Of a stretch of 45,714 bases of DNA, positions 8,524 to 16,179 are shown piece by piece. The position numbers and the translations under genes are program-made. Each line of letters starts with the position of its first letter. Position 1 is the stretch's first letter. The stretch is from Bacteroidales bacterium (GTDB lineage Bacteria; Bacteroidota; Bacteroidia; Bacteroidales; P3). The DNA is taken from NCBI GenBank assembly GCA_017451385.1, contig JAFSPS010000001.1, forward strand, positions 1 to 45,714. Direction: 5' to 3'. The notes beneath the pieces were generated by a model. The model searched no databases. It was given only the letters and a program-made list of their open reading frames with translations, and was not told the origin of the DNA.

Positions 8524-9514
8524 TGCGTTTGACGAGAGCGTCCATGTTGCGCATATATACGTAGTTGCGTTTCTGTTTGACGCCGTCGATGGCAGGAGTG
8601 CCCAGCAGGATGCTGTCTGATTTGGCGTTGCGTGTCACGCCGCTTTGAGCGGCAATGGTCACGCGGTCGCCCACCTCGATGTGTCCTACGATGCCCACTT
8701 GTCCGGCGATGACGCAGTTGCTGCCCACCTTGCCGCTGCCGGCTACGGCGCTCTGTGCCGCCATGACGGTGTTGCTGCCCATCACCACGTTGTGTGCCAG
8801 CTGGCAGAGGTTGTCAATCTTAGCACCTTTGTGGATGATGGTGCTGCCCATGGTGGCGCGGTCTATGCAGGTGTTGGCGCCGACCTCCACGTCGTCCTCA
8901 ATGACGACATTGCCAATCTGGTCAATCTTGTTGTAGGAGCCGTTGCCGTCGGGTGCGAAGCCAAAGCCGTCGGCACCCACCACGACGCCGGAGTGGAGGA
9001 TGCAGTTGGCACCTATCTGCACATCGTGATATACCTTGACGCCCGGATAGAGGATGGTGTTGTCGCCAATGGTGCATCCGTCGCCGACATATACTTGTGG
9101 GTATATCTTCACGTTGTTGCCCACAGTGACCTTGCGTCCGATGACGGCATATTCGCCTATGTAGCAGTCCTTGCCTATCTTGGAGCGGCGTCCTACGCTG
9201 CTGCGCCATGAGCGTCCTTTGGGTGGTTCGGTGAGGCTGTTGAAGATGTGCAGCATCTTGGCCACGCAGAGGTAGGGGTTGTCCACGCGTATGAGGGTAG
9301 CGTCGATGGGATGCTCCGGCACGAAGTCTTTGCGAACTATGATTGCCGTAGCCTTGCGCTCATAGATGTAGTGGGTGTATTTGGGGTTGGCAAGGAAGGT
9401 GATGCCGCCCTCCTCCACTTCTTCTATCTTGCAAGGCTTCCAGATGACGGCGTTCTCATTGCCTTCTACGGTGCCTTTGAGTATCTTGGCTATTTCTTTT
9501 GCGGTAAATTGCAT
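8477..9514 (-). CDS. lpxD: UDP-3-O-acylglucosamine N-acyltransferase LpxD
   Basis: A 345-residue protein of normal family length. It adds the second 3-hydroxyacyl chain, on nitrogen, in lipid A synthesis in the cytoplasm. The N-terminal uridine-binding domain (about 1-100) is followed by a left-handed beta-helix made of hexapeptide repeats (about 110-310), for example IGDNTILYPG and VVGADGFGFAPDG. The catalytic-type histidine lies in CQLAHNVVMG (near 247). The C-terminus (MDALVKRIEELEARLKEKE) is a coiled helix, as expected for the LpxD trimer. It lies downstream of lptC, 105 bp away, in a lipopolysaccharide-related gene run. The ATG start fits family alignments (MQFTAKEIAKIL). Confidence 0.95.
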   Translation of the reverse strand: MQFTAKEIAKILKGTVEGNENAVIWKPCKIEEVEEGGITFLANPKYTHYIYERKATAIIVRKDFVPEHPIDATLIRVDNPYLCVAKMLHIFNSLTEPPKGRSWRSSVGRRSKIGKDCYIGEYAVIGRKVTVGNNVKIYPQVYVGDGCTIGDNTILYPGVKVYHDVQIGANCILHSGVVVGADGFGFAPDGNGSYNKIDQIGNVVIEDDVEVGANTCIDRATMGSTIIHKGAKIDNLCQLAHNVVMGSNTVMAAQSAVAGSGKVGSNCVIAGQVGIVGHIEVGDRVTIAAQSGVTRNAKSDSILLGTPAIDGVKQKRNYVYMRNMDALVKRIEELEARLKEKEQKA

Positions 9515-9619
9515 ATTGTTTTGTTGTGGTCTGTTTTGTTGTCGTCGGTGGTTGCAGGGCGGGGGAGGGCAACATGCCCGTCAGTCTTCAGCTCGTGCAT
9601 CGCTTTGTTTTGCTGTTTG

Positions 9620-10195
9620 CTATGGCTCCTCCTCTTCCTCTTCGTTCCATTCTATGCTGCCCCGCTGATGGACAATCTGGGGATTGGTGAAGCTGTCGTC
9701 GGACTCGAAGCGGTCGCCGTAGGTGACGCGCTGCCCGTTGACGGCATGCAGCGGATGGTCGCTGTAGATGCGTTTCTCGCGCGAGTCCCATATAATGTCT
9801 TCGAGATAGACGGTGTCGTGCGAACGGTGGTCAATGAGCACCACGTTGTTGTAGGCGCGGAACTCGTTGGTCTCGTTCCATTGTATGGCGGAGTCGGCGG
9901 TGAAGAACGCCTTGGGTAACAGCAGGCTGTCGAAGAACGTCACCTTCAATCCGTGAGGGAAAATGGTCTGTTCGACGGGTTCAGTGTATTTCACTATGAG
10001 GTCGGCGGTGAGCTCGGCCTGCATCTGCCCTTTCTCGCTGCGGTAGATGTGTGCGCCGCGTATGGTCTGTGCTGGCGGTTGCCGACGGTCGAAGCGCTGC
10101 ACCTCCTCCATAGTGTTGCCGCATGCCGCCAACAGGGTTGTCAGCAGGCATACGGCAACGGATGTGAGAAGTATGTATGTTTTTTTCGCGGACAC
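9620..10195 (-). CDS. lptC: LPS export periplasmic protein LptC
   Basis: A 191-residue lipoprotein-like protein of the LptC/YrbK family, part of the bridge that carries lipopolysaccharide from the LptB2FG transporter to LptA and the outer membrane. The N-terminus is a hydrophobic signal with the lipobox-like LLAAC, so unlike E. coli LptC it is probably lipid-anchored rather than held by a membrane helix. The body shows alternating beta-strand patterns (IRGAHIYRSEKGQMQAELTA, FRAYNNVVLIDHRS, VNGQRVTYGDRFESDD) typical of the beta-jellyroll. The C-terminus is a run of glutamates. The start is a GTG (10193-10195); no in-frame ATG retains the signal peptide. It follows the TPR gene by 39 bp and precedes lpxD, as in an LPS-biogenesis operon. 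Confidence 0.88.
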   Translation of the reverse strand: MSAKKTYILLTSVAVCLLTTLLAACGNTMEEVQRFDRRQPPAQTIRGAHIYRSEKGQMQAELTADLIVKYTEPVEQTIFPHGLKVTFFDSLLLPKAFFTADSAIQWNETNEFRAYNNVVLIDHRSHDTVYLEDIIWDSREKRIYSDHPLHAVNGQRVTYGDRFESDDSFTNPQIVHQRGSIEWNEEEEEEP

Positions 10196-10234
10196 GGCAG
10201 TGCGATGTGGGAGGGTTGGCAGGGTGCGCGAATA

Positions 10235-11587
10235 CTAACGTGTTCTTACTATCGTTGACTCTCCTATCCATCCACCAACGAGGAACGACTGTCCGTCGCT
10301 GAGGTTCTGTGCCATGAAGACGTCAGCTTTCTTTGGGTAGTGAGCGGCATAGCTGCTGATGAGCTTGTTGACGAGCTCTATGTTCTCTTCGGATTGGTCA
10401 ACGCTCTTGGCTTTGTTCAGCTTGTCAACGGCAGCCCAATAGACGCTGCGGCCGTTCATGTTGTCGTCCACCATGCGTGCGCTGCTGGCGTAGAGGTTGG
10501 CAATCTGCACGTAGGGCTCGCCCTTGGTGGGGTCGGCTTTGGCGGCATCGAGGAAGGCGGCGCGTGCTGCGCTGTAGGCGTTCTGTTTGGTGTGCGAGAG
10601 GCCTATGAGGATGTGCGCTTTATAGATGTCTTTGGTCTCCGTGAGGCCTTTGACGGCGTCGGAGAGATAGCTGATGGCTTTGCCGTACTGCTCTTTGCTG
10701 AAGCTCATCTGGCCCATGCGCAGTGCTGTGGCAGGCGAGGGCTCGAGGCTGTAGAGTTTCTCGGTGGCACTGAAGAAGAGGGGTTCCGTAGTGCATCCTT
10801 TCTTCATCAGGATGCCGGTGATTTTCTTCAGCAGGTCGATGTTGTCAGGGTCTTGTTCAAATTTCTTGGAATAGATGTTCACCAGTTCTTCGCATCCGGC
10901 GTAGGGCGAGAAGGCGTTTTCAAGGCCGGCGATGTATCCGGCTATGAGTTTCGTCTTGACGCTGTCGCCAGCAACGGATTCAAGCTCTTTGTCCAGCAGG
11001 TCGCTGGCTATATCGTAGTTGTCAACTACGAGGGTGGGTTCGGCTTTGCCGGCGCGCACATAGTTGATGGTGGACTCCATGTATTTCACTACGTAGGCGG
11101 CATCGAGGTCTTTGTCTCCCTGCTTGATGGCTTCGCTGTAGATGTTGTACACTTCCTCGATGGCGGCGGCACCGCGCAGCTGCCAGAGGTCCATGGCTTT
11201 CTTGCCCAGCACCTCGGCGGCCTCGCCATAGTTGGCGATGCGGGTGTCGTACATGGTCATGAGCTCCTCGATGTAAATGTTGCGGACCGAGTCGGTCTTG
11301 GCATCGTTGATGAATGCTTTGAGGATGTTCACACCATTGATATAGAGGTTTTTGCTCTGTTTGGGGCAGTTGGCCACAATCATCTTCCATTTGGGATAGG
11401 CATCAAAGAGATAGCGCACATCCTTAGAGTTTTTGTATTCTTTGATGTCTGCCTGATAGAGCGATACGGTGGCGAGCATTTCCTGCTGTACTTCGGGCGT
11501 GCAGCCCCAATCGCGAGTCTGTGCGTTGACTGTGGGCGTTAGGAAGGCTGCCACAGCCAAGATTACGAAGATTGATAGTTTTTTCAT
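10235..11587 (-). CDS. Exported TPR-repeat protein
   Basis: A 450-residue protein with a signal peptide ending at VNAQ (about residue 23). The rest is alpha-helical, with tetratricopeptide-like repeats clearest in residues 270-410 (for example ALRMGQMSFSKEQYGKAISY, AARAAFLDAAKADPTKGEPY). TPR arrays bind other proteins, so it is likely a periplasmic scaffold. It lies directly upstream of lptC and downstream of an outer-membrane protein gene, an arrangement I recall from other Bacteroidales, which suggests a role in envelope assembly. No catalytic motif is visible. The conserved cysteines (CTPE, CPKQSK, CEEL) may form a disulphide in the periplasm. The specific function is not known. Confidence 0.8.
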   Translation of the reverse strand: MKKLSIFVILAVAAFLTPTVNAQTRDWGCTPEVQQEMLATVSLYQADIKEYKNSKDVRYLFDAYPKWKMIVANCPKQSKNLYINGVNILKAFINDAKTDSVRNIYIEELMTMYDTRIANYGEAAEVLGKKAMDLWQLRGAAAIEEVYNIYSEAIKQGDKDLDAAYVVKYMESTINYVRAGKAEPTLVVDNYDIASDLLDKELESVAGDSVKTKLIAGYIAGLENAFSPYAGCEELVNIYSKKFEQDPDNIDLLKKITGILMKKGCTTEPLFFSATEKLYSLEPSPATALRMGQMSFSKEQYGKAISYLSDAVKGLTETKDIYKAHILIGLSHTKQNAYSAARAAFLDAAKADPTKGEPYVQIANLYASSARMVDDNMNGRSVYWAAVDKLNKAKSVDQSEENIELVNKLISSYAAHYPKKADVFMAQNLSDGQSFLVGGWIGESTIVRTR

Positions 11588-11595
11588 TTGAAAGG

Positions 11596-11738
11596 ATATT
11601 AGGATGATTAAGATTGAGATTTTAAGATTGAGATTTTAAGAGATTAAGATTTTAAGAGATTAAGATTTGGAGAGATTAAGATTTTAAGAGATTAAGAGAT
11701 TAAGATATTTAGATATTGGGATTTTAAGATATGGGGAG
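11596..11738. repeat. Degenerate repeat tract R3, inverted orientation
   Basis: Repeats of AGATTAAGATTTTAAG fill the spacer between the TPR gene and the outer-membrane protein gene. On the plus strand this is the reverse complement of the R1, R2 and R4 motif, so it is inverted relative to them although the flanking genes are all on the minus strand. Confidence 0.8.
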
Positions 11739-11781
11739 TTGTTATGAAATTTGGAATTGATACAGATTTGAGTTTCTCGGG

Positions 11782-13128
11782 TTAGTTATATTTTCTTTTC
11801 ACGAACCAGCGTTCGTTGCTGCTCAGGGTGATGCCCAGAGCCCATATCTCGCTGCGCAGCATGTCGGCGTTGCCGAAATTGGTGTAGCTGGCTGTCAGTA
11901 CCAGCTGCGAGCGTCCTTTGCGCATGGGGAAGGTGATGCCGAGGCCTGCGCCCCACTCGTTGAGGGTCCACTGTCCGTTGGCCAGTTCGAGGCATAGTTT
12001 GCCGTGCTCGTAGTGTACGCCGCCGGTGAAGCCCATGCGTCCCCAGTAGGTGGGAGCCCCCTGGTCGCCGAGCCATCCGCCGCCGAGGGCTATGCGGTAG
12101 TTGTTGTCATAGATGAGGCTGCTTTTGCCGAAGAGGGGTGTGCTGTTGCCTTCTTCGTATTTCATGCCGTTGTACTCAGCATAGGAGAAGTCGAGCCCCA
12201 CGCTCCATAGGTGGTTGCGCTCTAAGGCAAGGCCTACGCTTATGCTGAAGGGCTGTTTGAGTGTGCTCTCAAATTCGCCCGTCTCGCCTCTGGCGGGAAA
12301 TATCGTGTCCAAGATGTATTCTTGTGCCGACGAGTTGGCGAAGGTGTAAATCATTGCTTTGTCATCAACCTTCATGGTGCGTGGCAGCTTGCAGGAGAGG
12401 CCGGCGGAGAGGGTGTAGTTCTCGTTCAGCGGCTGACGGTAGAGGGCGCCGAGGTCGAATGTCACGTTGCTGAGGTCCGTCTCGCTCTGTCGCCGTGTAT
12501 CGACAAAGAAGGTGGTGTCGGAGGCGATGAAGTCGTAGGTGATGCCTTCGGCTATGGTGCCACGCAGATAGTTGATGTTGAAGCCCAGCTGCAACGACTG
12601 CTCGCCGGCTGTCTCGCCAGAGCCTATGATGTTGAAGCCGTTGCCCCAGTAGAACTGCGAGATGCCGCCTTTGCCATCGTAGATGGTCTTGACCTGCTGC
12701 GTCCCCATGCCTACGTCGCCTATCAGCACCGACTCGTAGAGCGTAGAGCTGTAGGGCAGCAGGCCCAGCGAGGTCTTCCACCAGTCGAAGATGGGGAAGG
12801 CTATGGCTATTGACGTCAGGCCGCCATCGAAGTCTCTCATCGACTGCGAGGCATCAGAGAGGCGTGAGGAGACGAGCGACATGCTGATGTCGAACACGAA
12901 GCTCTCTCCCTGTATCGAGGCGTAGGATGCGGGGTTGAAGGGGTTGACGTAGTTGTAGCCCGAACGGGTGGTCACTATGCCGCCCATAGAGGCAGCGAAG
13001 GGGGTGGTGTTGGGTAGCGAGGTCTGCGAAAAACCGTATTGCGAATAGGGGGCGTTGACACCATTCTGCGCTCCTGCCGTGAGGAAGGCAAGCAGGGCGA
13101 GGGTTATTATTGCGAAGCGTCTGTACAT
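11782..13128 (-). CDS. Outer-membrane beta-barrel protein
   Basis: A 448-residue protein with a signal peptide (cleavage likely after FLTAGAQ). The mature part has alternating hydrophobic and polar strands and many Tyr/Phe/Gly residues (SQYGFSQTSLPN, SLGLLPYSSTLYES, RSQLVLTASYTNFGN), consistent with an outer-membrane barrel remotely like FadL/OmpP1 proteins. It ends KRKYN, not the usual aromatic final residue, so the exact barrel class is unclear. It stands between coaX and the TPR/lptC genes; this order recurs in Bacteroidales as far as I recall. The spacers on both sides are repeat tracts in opposite orientation (R3 and R4), which is unusual. Transport substrate unknown. Confidence 0.75.
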   Translation of the reverse strand: MYRRFAIITLALLAFLTAGAQNGVNAPYSQYGFSQTSLPNTTPFAASMGGIVTTRSGYNYVNPFNPASYASIQGESFVFDISMSLVSSRLSDASQSMRDFDGGLTSIAIAFPIFDWWKTSLGLLPYSSTLYESVLIGDVGMGTQQVKTIYDGKGGISQFYWGNGFNIIGSGETAGEQSLQLGFNINYLRGTIAEGITYDFIASDTTFFVDTRRQSETDLSNVTFDLGALYRQPLNENYTLSAGLSCKLPRTMKVDDKAMIYTFANSSAQEYILDTIFPARGETGEFESTLKQPFSISVGLALERNHLWSVGLDFSYAEYNGMKYEEGNSTPLFGKSSLIYDNNYRIALGGGWLGDQGAPTYWGRMGFTGGVHYEHGKLCLELANGQWTLNEWGAGLGITFPMRKGRSQLVLTASYTNFGNADMLRSEIWALGITLSSNERWFVKRKYN

Positions 13129-13178
13129 TGTCTTTTGTGGTTGTTGTTTGTGGCGTATGCTGTGGAATGGTCTTATTT

Positions 13179-13281
13179 AGGGACTTATATAAATAACTCC
13201 GTAGGAGTTGCATATCAATAGAAACTATTTGTCTTTCAATCTCTTCGGTCTCGTGGAGGTAGCATATAAATCCAGTTTATA
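13179..13281. repeat. MITE-like dispersed repeat, copy A
   Basis: About 100 bp that align with copies at 31487-31590 and 36238-36340. It begins with GGGACTTATATAAATAACTC and contains two internal copies of a CTCCGTAGGAGTTGCAT-like motif (about 13196-13212 and 13250-13266). It is noncoding and lies upstream of the outer-membrane protein gene. Confidence 0.7.
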
Positions 13282-13289
13282 ATAGGTTG

Positions 13290-13417
13290 TTGTAATCTTA
13301 TAATCTTAATCTCTAAAACTCTCTTCAAATCTTAAAAATCTTAATCTCTTAAAATTAATCGCAAAATCCCAATAATCTTTCTCTCTTAAAATCTCAATAA
13401 TCTTAAACTCTTAAACT
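13290..13417. repeat. Degenerate AATCTTAAAATCT repeat tract R4
   Basis: Variants of AATCTTAAAATCTTAATCTC fill the spacer up to and slightly into the end of coaX, in the same orientation as R1 and R2. Together with copy A of the dispersed repeat it leaves almost no unique sequence between the outer-membrane protein gene and coaX. Confidence 0.75.
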
Positions 13418-14200
13418 CTTTATTGTTTCGGAGCTGTTGGTGGCGAGCTGTCTGCCTACGGTGGCCATGCCGTGAAAGACGAGGTCTTCGACATATTCGG
13501 CATCAGCTATCATGCGGCTCATGAACAGCCCTATCCCGCCGGTGATGATAACGCTTGTCTGCTGCGTGGTGTCGAGACTGCGATAGTGGTCTATGAATCC
13601 GCGTAGGGCTGTCGCCGTTGCCGTCACGGTGCCTGCCAGCATGGCGTCGGCGGTGTTGTCGCCGTAGGGCAGGGTGTAGCGCAGCGCATAGTCGATGTCT
13701 ATCTCTGGCAGGCGTGCCGTATGCTGGTGCATGGCGTGCAGCTGCAGTTCGGGCGATGCCATGATGGCTCCGCCGGCAAACAGTCCGTCGCCGTCGATGT
13801 AATCTACCGTGATGCAGGTGCCGGCATCTATCACCACGCAGGCCGTATGCCGCCTCTCCCAAGCGCCACATAGTGCTGCTATGCGGTCCTGTCCGAGGGT
13901 GCGCTCCTTGTCGCGGTAGGCTATGATGGGCAGTGTGGCTGGTGTGCCGGCGTCTCCCGCCCCGTGCTGCTGCTGGAAGAAGAGGTCGGCAAAGGAGACG
14001 ACGCCTATCCCATGCGTTGCGAGCTGTTGTAGCTCATCCTCTCTGCGTCCTGTGGCGCACAGCAACGCCGTCGTGCAGTCGCCGAGATGAGGCACTCTGG
14101 CCCAGTCGCCCTCATATACGCCGCCTTCCGTCAGCTGCCACCGTTCGTCGGCAAGCATCCATTTGGTGCGTGTGTTGCCCATATCTATGAGGAGGTTCAT
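13403..14200 (-). CDS. coaX: Type III pantothenate kinase CoaX
   Basis: A 265-residue cytoplasmic enzyme that phosphorylates pantothenate, the first step of coenzyme A synthesis. It has the ASKHA fold of type III kinases. Visible motifs are the N-terminal phosphate-binding IDMGNTRTK (about 4-12), the Bacteroidetes-type GQDRIAALCGA, VIDAGTCITVDYID (catalytic Asp, near 125-138), GGAIMASPELQLHAMHQHTA (substrate site), GDNTADAMLAGT and VIITGGIG. The frame is open a further 14 codons upstream, but the family begins at MNLLIDMGN, so the ATG at 14198-14200 is chosen. It is about 90 bp from pth and upstream of the outer-membrane protein gene. Confidence 0.93.
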   Translation of the reverse strand: MNLLIDMGNTRTKWMLADERWQLTEGGVYEGDWARVPHLGDCTTALLCATGRREDELQQLATHGIGVVSFADLFFQQQHGAGDAGTPATLPIIAYRDKERTLGQDRIAALCGAWERRHTACVVIDAGTCITVDYIDGDGLFAGGAIMASPELQLHAMHQHTARLPEIDIDYALRYTLPYGDNTADAMLAGTVTATATALRGFIDHYRSLDTTQQTSVIITGGIGLFMSRMIADAEYVEDLVFHGMATVGRQLATNSSETIKSLRV

Positions 14201-14224
14201 TGTCGTGTCGTCTTTTTTTTGTGG

Positions 14225-14300
14225 CGGTAGAGCCTCATTCACTATTCACTATTCAATTTCACTATTTACAATTCACAACTCACTATTCACATTACTCGTT
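14225..14300. repeat. Short CACTATT-type tandem repeats between coaX and pth
   Basis: TTCACTATTCACTATTCAAT and related units (CACTATTTAC, AACTCACTATTCAC) form an imperfect short repeat in the spacer. The sequence differs from R1-R4 but shows the same tendency of spacers in this operon to be filled with low-complexity repeats. Confidence 0.55.
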
Positions 14301-14852
14301 AAACATGTTCATTGTGCGGTCGGGCCCCATCGTGGCAAAACTTTCAACCATCTCCACGGCGCGGTCTATCTTGGGGTCGAGCACCGCCATCTCGTCGGCA
14401 GTGAAGTGCCCCAGCACATAGTCTATCTGCTTGCCGCGGCTGAAGTTGTCGCCCACGCCCACGCGCAGACGGCAGTAGTTGCTGTTGCCCAGCATCTCTT
14501 CGATGTTGCCCAGTCCGTTGTGTCCGCCTGCGCTGCCTTGTTTTTTCATGCGCAGGGTGCCTACAGGCAGTGCTATATCATCGACAACGACGAGCAACCT
14601 CTCTTGCGTAACCTTCTCGGCCTGCAGCCAGTATTTCACCGCCTTGCCGCTGAGGTTCATGTATGTGGTGGGTTTTATCAACACCAGAGTGCGTCCTTTG
14701 ATGCGCACTTCGGTGCGGTAGGCATGGCGTTCGAGCGTCCACGGGGCGTCGCTTTTCTTTGCCAGACGGTCCACAACCATAAAGCCGCTGTTGTGGCGCG
14801 TGCCCTCGTATTCTGTCCCTACGTTACCCAGTCCTACTATAATGTATTTCAT
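14292..14852 (-). CDS. pth: Peptidyl-tRNA hydrolase
   Basis: A 186-residue enzyme that recycles peptidyl-tRNAs released from stalled ribosomes. Family features: MKYIIVGLGNVG at the N-terminus, EGTRHNSGF with the catalytic His (about residue 21), KPTTYMNLSG with the conserved Asn (about 70), VVDDIALPVGTLRMKKQGS, GGHNGLGNI and LRVGVG. It ends at the normal family C-terminus. The frame is open further upstream; the family start is MKYIIVGLGN at 14850-14852, while an ATG at 14910-14912 (MNLLKW) would add 20 residues and lies a plausible distance from a TAAATTTG -7 element at 14934-14941. I prefer the shorter form, with moderate certainty on the start only. Confidence 0.92.
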   Translation of the reverse strand: MKYIIVGLGNVGTEYEGTRHNSGFMVVDRLAKKSDAPWTLERHAYRTEVRIKGRTLVLIKPTTYMNLSGKAVKYWLQAEKVTQERLLVVVDDIALPVGTLRMKKQGSAGGHNGLGNIEEMLGNSNYCRLRVGVGDNFSRGKQIDYVLGHFTADEMAVLDPKIDRAVEMVESFATMGPDRTMNMFNE

Positions 14853-14933
14853 ATCATCAACGACCGTTTCAACATGATTATCACGCCGAAACAGCCACTT
14901 TAATAGGTTCATTTTTTTCTTTATATATCCATG

Positions 14934-14941
14934 CAAATTTA
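14934..14941 (-). promoter_or_regulatory. Bacteroidetes-type -7 element upstream of pth
   Basis: CAAATTTA on the plus strand reads TAAATTTG on the minus strand, fitting TAnnTTTG. A possible -33 element, ATTG on the minus strand (14960-14963), lies 18 bp further upstream. It probably drives pth and perhaps coaX. Confidence 0.45.
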
Positions 14942-15150
14942 CAATATTTTCTTGAAACACAATAGCGAATTGTGATAATGAGAAACAACCATTGAGAAAA
15001 TGGCTTTTTCATGTGCGAAAAATGGTAAAAAAAGATGTGTCGGACGGGAATAACAGGTGTGAGGATGTCACCCCCTTCTCTCGTTTGTTTTCACAAAAAT
15101 GTGTTTCGCCTTCTGTGAAATGCGGTAGAGAAATTGAAAGGATATGCAAC
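14942..15150. other. Intergenic region between pth promoter and tRNA-His terminator
   Basis: No gene recognised. It holds a 7-bp inverted repeat TTTCACA/TGTGAAA (about 15089-15121), not followed by a T-run. No conserved RNA motif was recognised. Confidence 0.3.
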
Positions 15151-15183
15151 AAAAAAACCTTGTGATAATGTCACAAGGTTTTT
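15151..15183 (-). terminator. Intrinsic terminator of tRNA-His
   Basis: AAAAACCTTGTGA (15153-15165) pairs with TCACAAGGTTTTT (15171-15183): a 13-bp perfect stem with a 5-base loop, only 3 bp beyond the tRNA 3' end. On the minus strand it is followed by a run of T (complement of 15151-15157), the classical terminator form. Confidence 0.85.
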
Positions 15184-15186
15184 GAG

Positions 15187-15261
15187 GGTGGGAGGTGGGA
15201 TTCGAACCCACGACCTTCGGAACCACAATCCGGCACTCTAACCAGCTGAGCTACGCCCACC
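15187..15261 (-). tRNA. tRNA-His (anticodon GTG)
   Basis: The minus strand folds into a cloverleaf with anticodon loop TTGTGGT (GTG, His), D-arm GCTC...GAGT, T-arm GTGGG-TTCGAAT-CCCAC, and both His identity marks: an extra G at -1 (15261) and discriminator C73 (15187). CCA is not encoded (the next bases are CTC). Two stem positions do not pair: 6-67 is C-T in the acceptor stem and 27-43 is C-A in the anticodon stem, so the molecule is slightly imperfect. A strong promoter precedes it and a terminator follows. Confidence 0.93.
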
Positions 15262-15282
15262 ATATTTGCCCGAAAGCGGATG

Positions 15283-15313
15283 CAAAAGTACAACATTTTT
15301 CTAAACTGACAAA
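15283..15313 (-). promoter_or_regulatory. Promoter of tRNA-His
   Basis: On the minus strand TTTG (15310-15313) and TACTTTTG (15283-15290) are separated by 19 bp, matching the Bacteroidetes sigma consensus TTTG-N19-TAnnTTTG. It starts 22 bp before the tRNA 5' end and is divergent from the trmH promoter. Confidence 0.8.
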
Positions 15314-15318
15314 ATTTT

Positions 15319-15349
15319 TTTGAAGATAGGTCGCTTTTCTGTACTTTTG
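15319..15349 (+). promoter_or_regulatory. Promoter of the TrmH-family gene, predicting a leaderless mRNA
   Basis: TTTG (15319-15322) and TACTTTTG (15342-15349) are separated by 19 bp, an exact consensus match. The -7 element ends only 4 bp before the ATG at 15354, so transcription should begin at or within a few bases of the start codon. Confidence 0.75.
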
Positions 15350-15353
15350 CACC

Positions 15354-16106
15354 ATGATTTCAAAGGCTCTTCTCAAAGAATTGTGTGGCTACAAACTGCA
15401 GAAAAAGTGCGATGCAGAGGGTCTTTTCGTTGTCGAGGGGGTGAAGATGGCAGGCGAGGCTATGGCTTCGGGGTGGCGCATCGCTGCGGTGTGTGCTACG
15501 GAGCAGTGGATGGCTGCCAACCGGCAGCAGCTTGTCGCCGACAAGGCCTATGAGGTGACGCAGGGCGACCTCGAGCGGCTCAGCGGCATGCAGAGCCCCA
15601 ACGAGGTGTGGATGCTGGTGGAGCGTGGGACGCTGCAACCAGCGGAGGACGGCATGGTGATAGTGCTCGACCATCTGCAGGACCCCGGCAACATGGGCAC
15701 CATCATTCGCACCGCCGACTGGCTCGGCATACGCCATATCGTCTGCAGCCGCGACACGGTGAGTTGCTACAACCCTAAAGTGGTGCAGGCCTCTATGGGC
15801 GGCATCTTCCGCACAGCCATGGAGTACTGCGACTTGCGGCAGTGGCTGGCCGACTACAGGTATCCCATCTATGGCACACGCCTGCAAGGTGACGACCTCT
15901 ACGGCACCTCGCTAACTGTGCCGTGTGCCGTAGTGGTGGGCAACGAGTCGCGCGGCATCTCTGCTGAGGTGTGCGCACGGCTCACCCGCTCCATCACTAT
16001 CCCCAACCGTGGCGGCAGCTGCGAGAGCCTCAACGCCTCGGTGGCGACGGCAATAGTGTGCAGCGAGATTATGAGGCAAAACAGTTTGCAATCAACTGGT
16101 GATTAA
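15354..16106 (+). CDS. TrmH/SpoU-family RNA 2'-O-methyltransferase
   Basis: A 250-residue SPOUT-class enzyme that methylates ribose 2'-OH groups in rRNA or tRNA with S-adenosylmethionine. An N-terminal RNA substrate-binding domain (about 1-90, LFVVEGVKMAGEAM) precedes the SPOUT domain with its three motifs: LDHLQDPGNMGTIIRTADWL (about 103-122, motif 1 with Asn and Arg), VVVGNESRGIS (motif 2) and IPNRGGSCESLNASVATAIV (motif 3). Whether the target is 23S rRNA (RlmB-like) or tRNA cannot be told. Followed by thiL 73 bp downstream, with a hairpin between. The start is well defined by the promoter immediately upstream. Confidence 0.9.
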   Translation: MISKALLKELCGYKLQKKCDAEGLFVVEGVKMAGEAMASGWRIAAVCATEQWMAANRQQLVADKAYEVTQGDLERLSGMQSPNEVWMLVERGTLQPAEDGMVIVLDHLQDPGNMGTIIRTADWLGIRHIVCSRDTVSCYNPKVVQASMGGIFRTAMEYCDLRQWLADYRYPIYGTRLQGDDLYGTSLTVPCAVVVGNESRGISAEVCARLTRSITIPNRGGSCESLNASVATAIVCSEIMRQNSLQSTGD

Positions 16107-16109
16107 CCA

Positions 16110-16132
16110 CTGGTCAACTGCTGGTTGACCAG
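16110..16132. promoter_or_regulatory. Hairpin between trmH-family gene and thiL
   Basis: CTGGTCAAC (16110-16118) and GTTGACCAG (16124-16132) form a 9-bp perfect stem with a 5-base loop. An additional partial copy, AACTGGTGATTAACCACTGG, precedes it. No T-run follows directly, so it may be a transcript-stabilising or attenuating structure rather than a full terminator. Confidence 0.45.
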
Positions 16133-16179
16133 CGATAGACCACCGCTCTATTGAAAAAAAAAGAACAACAATATATAAT

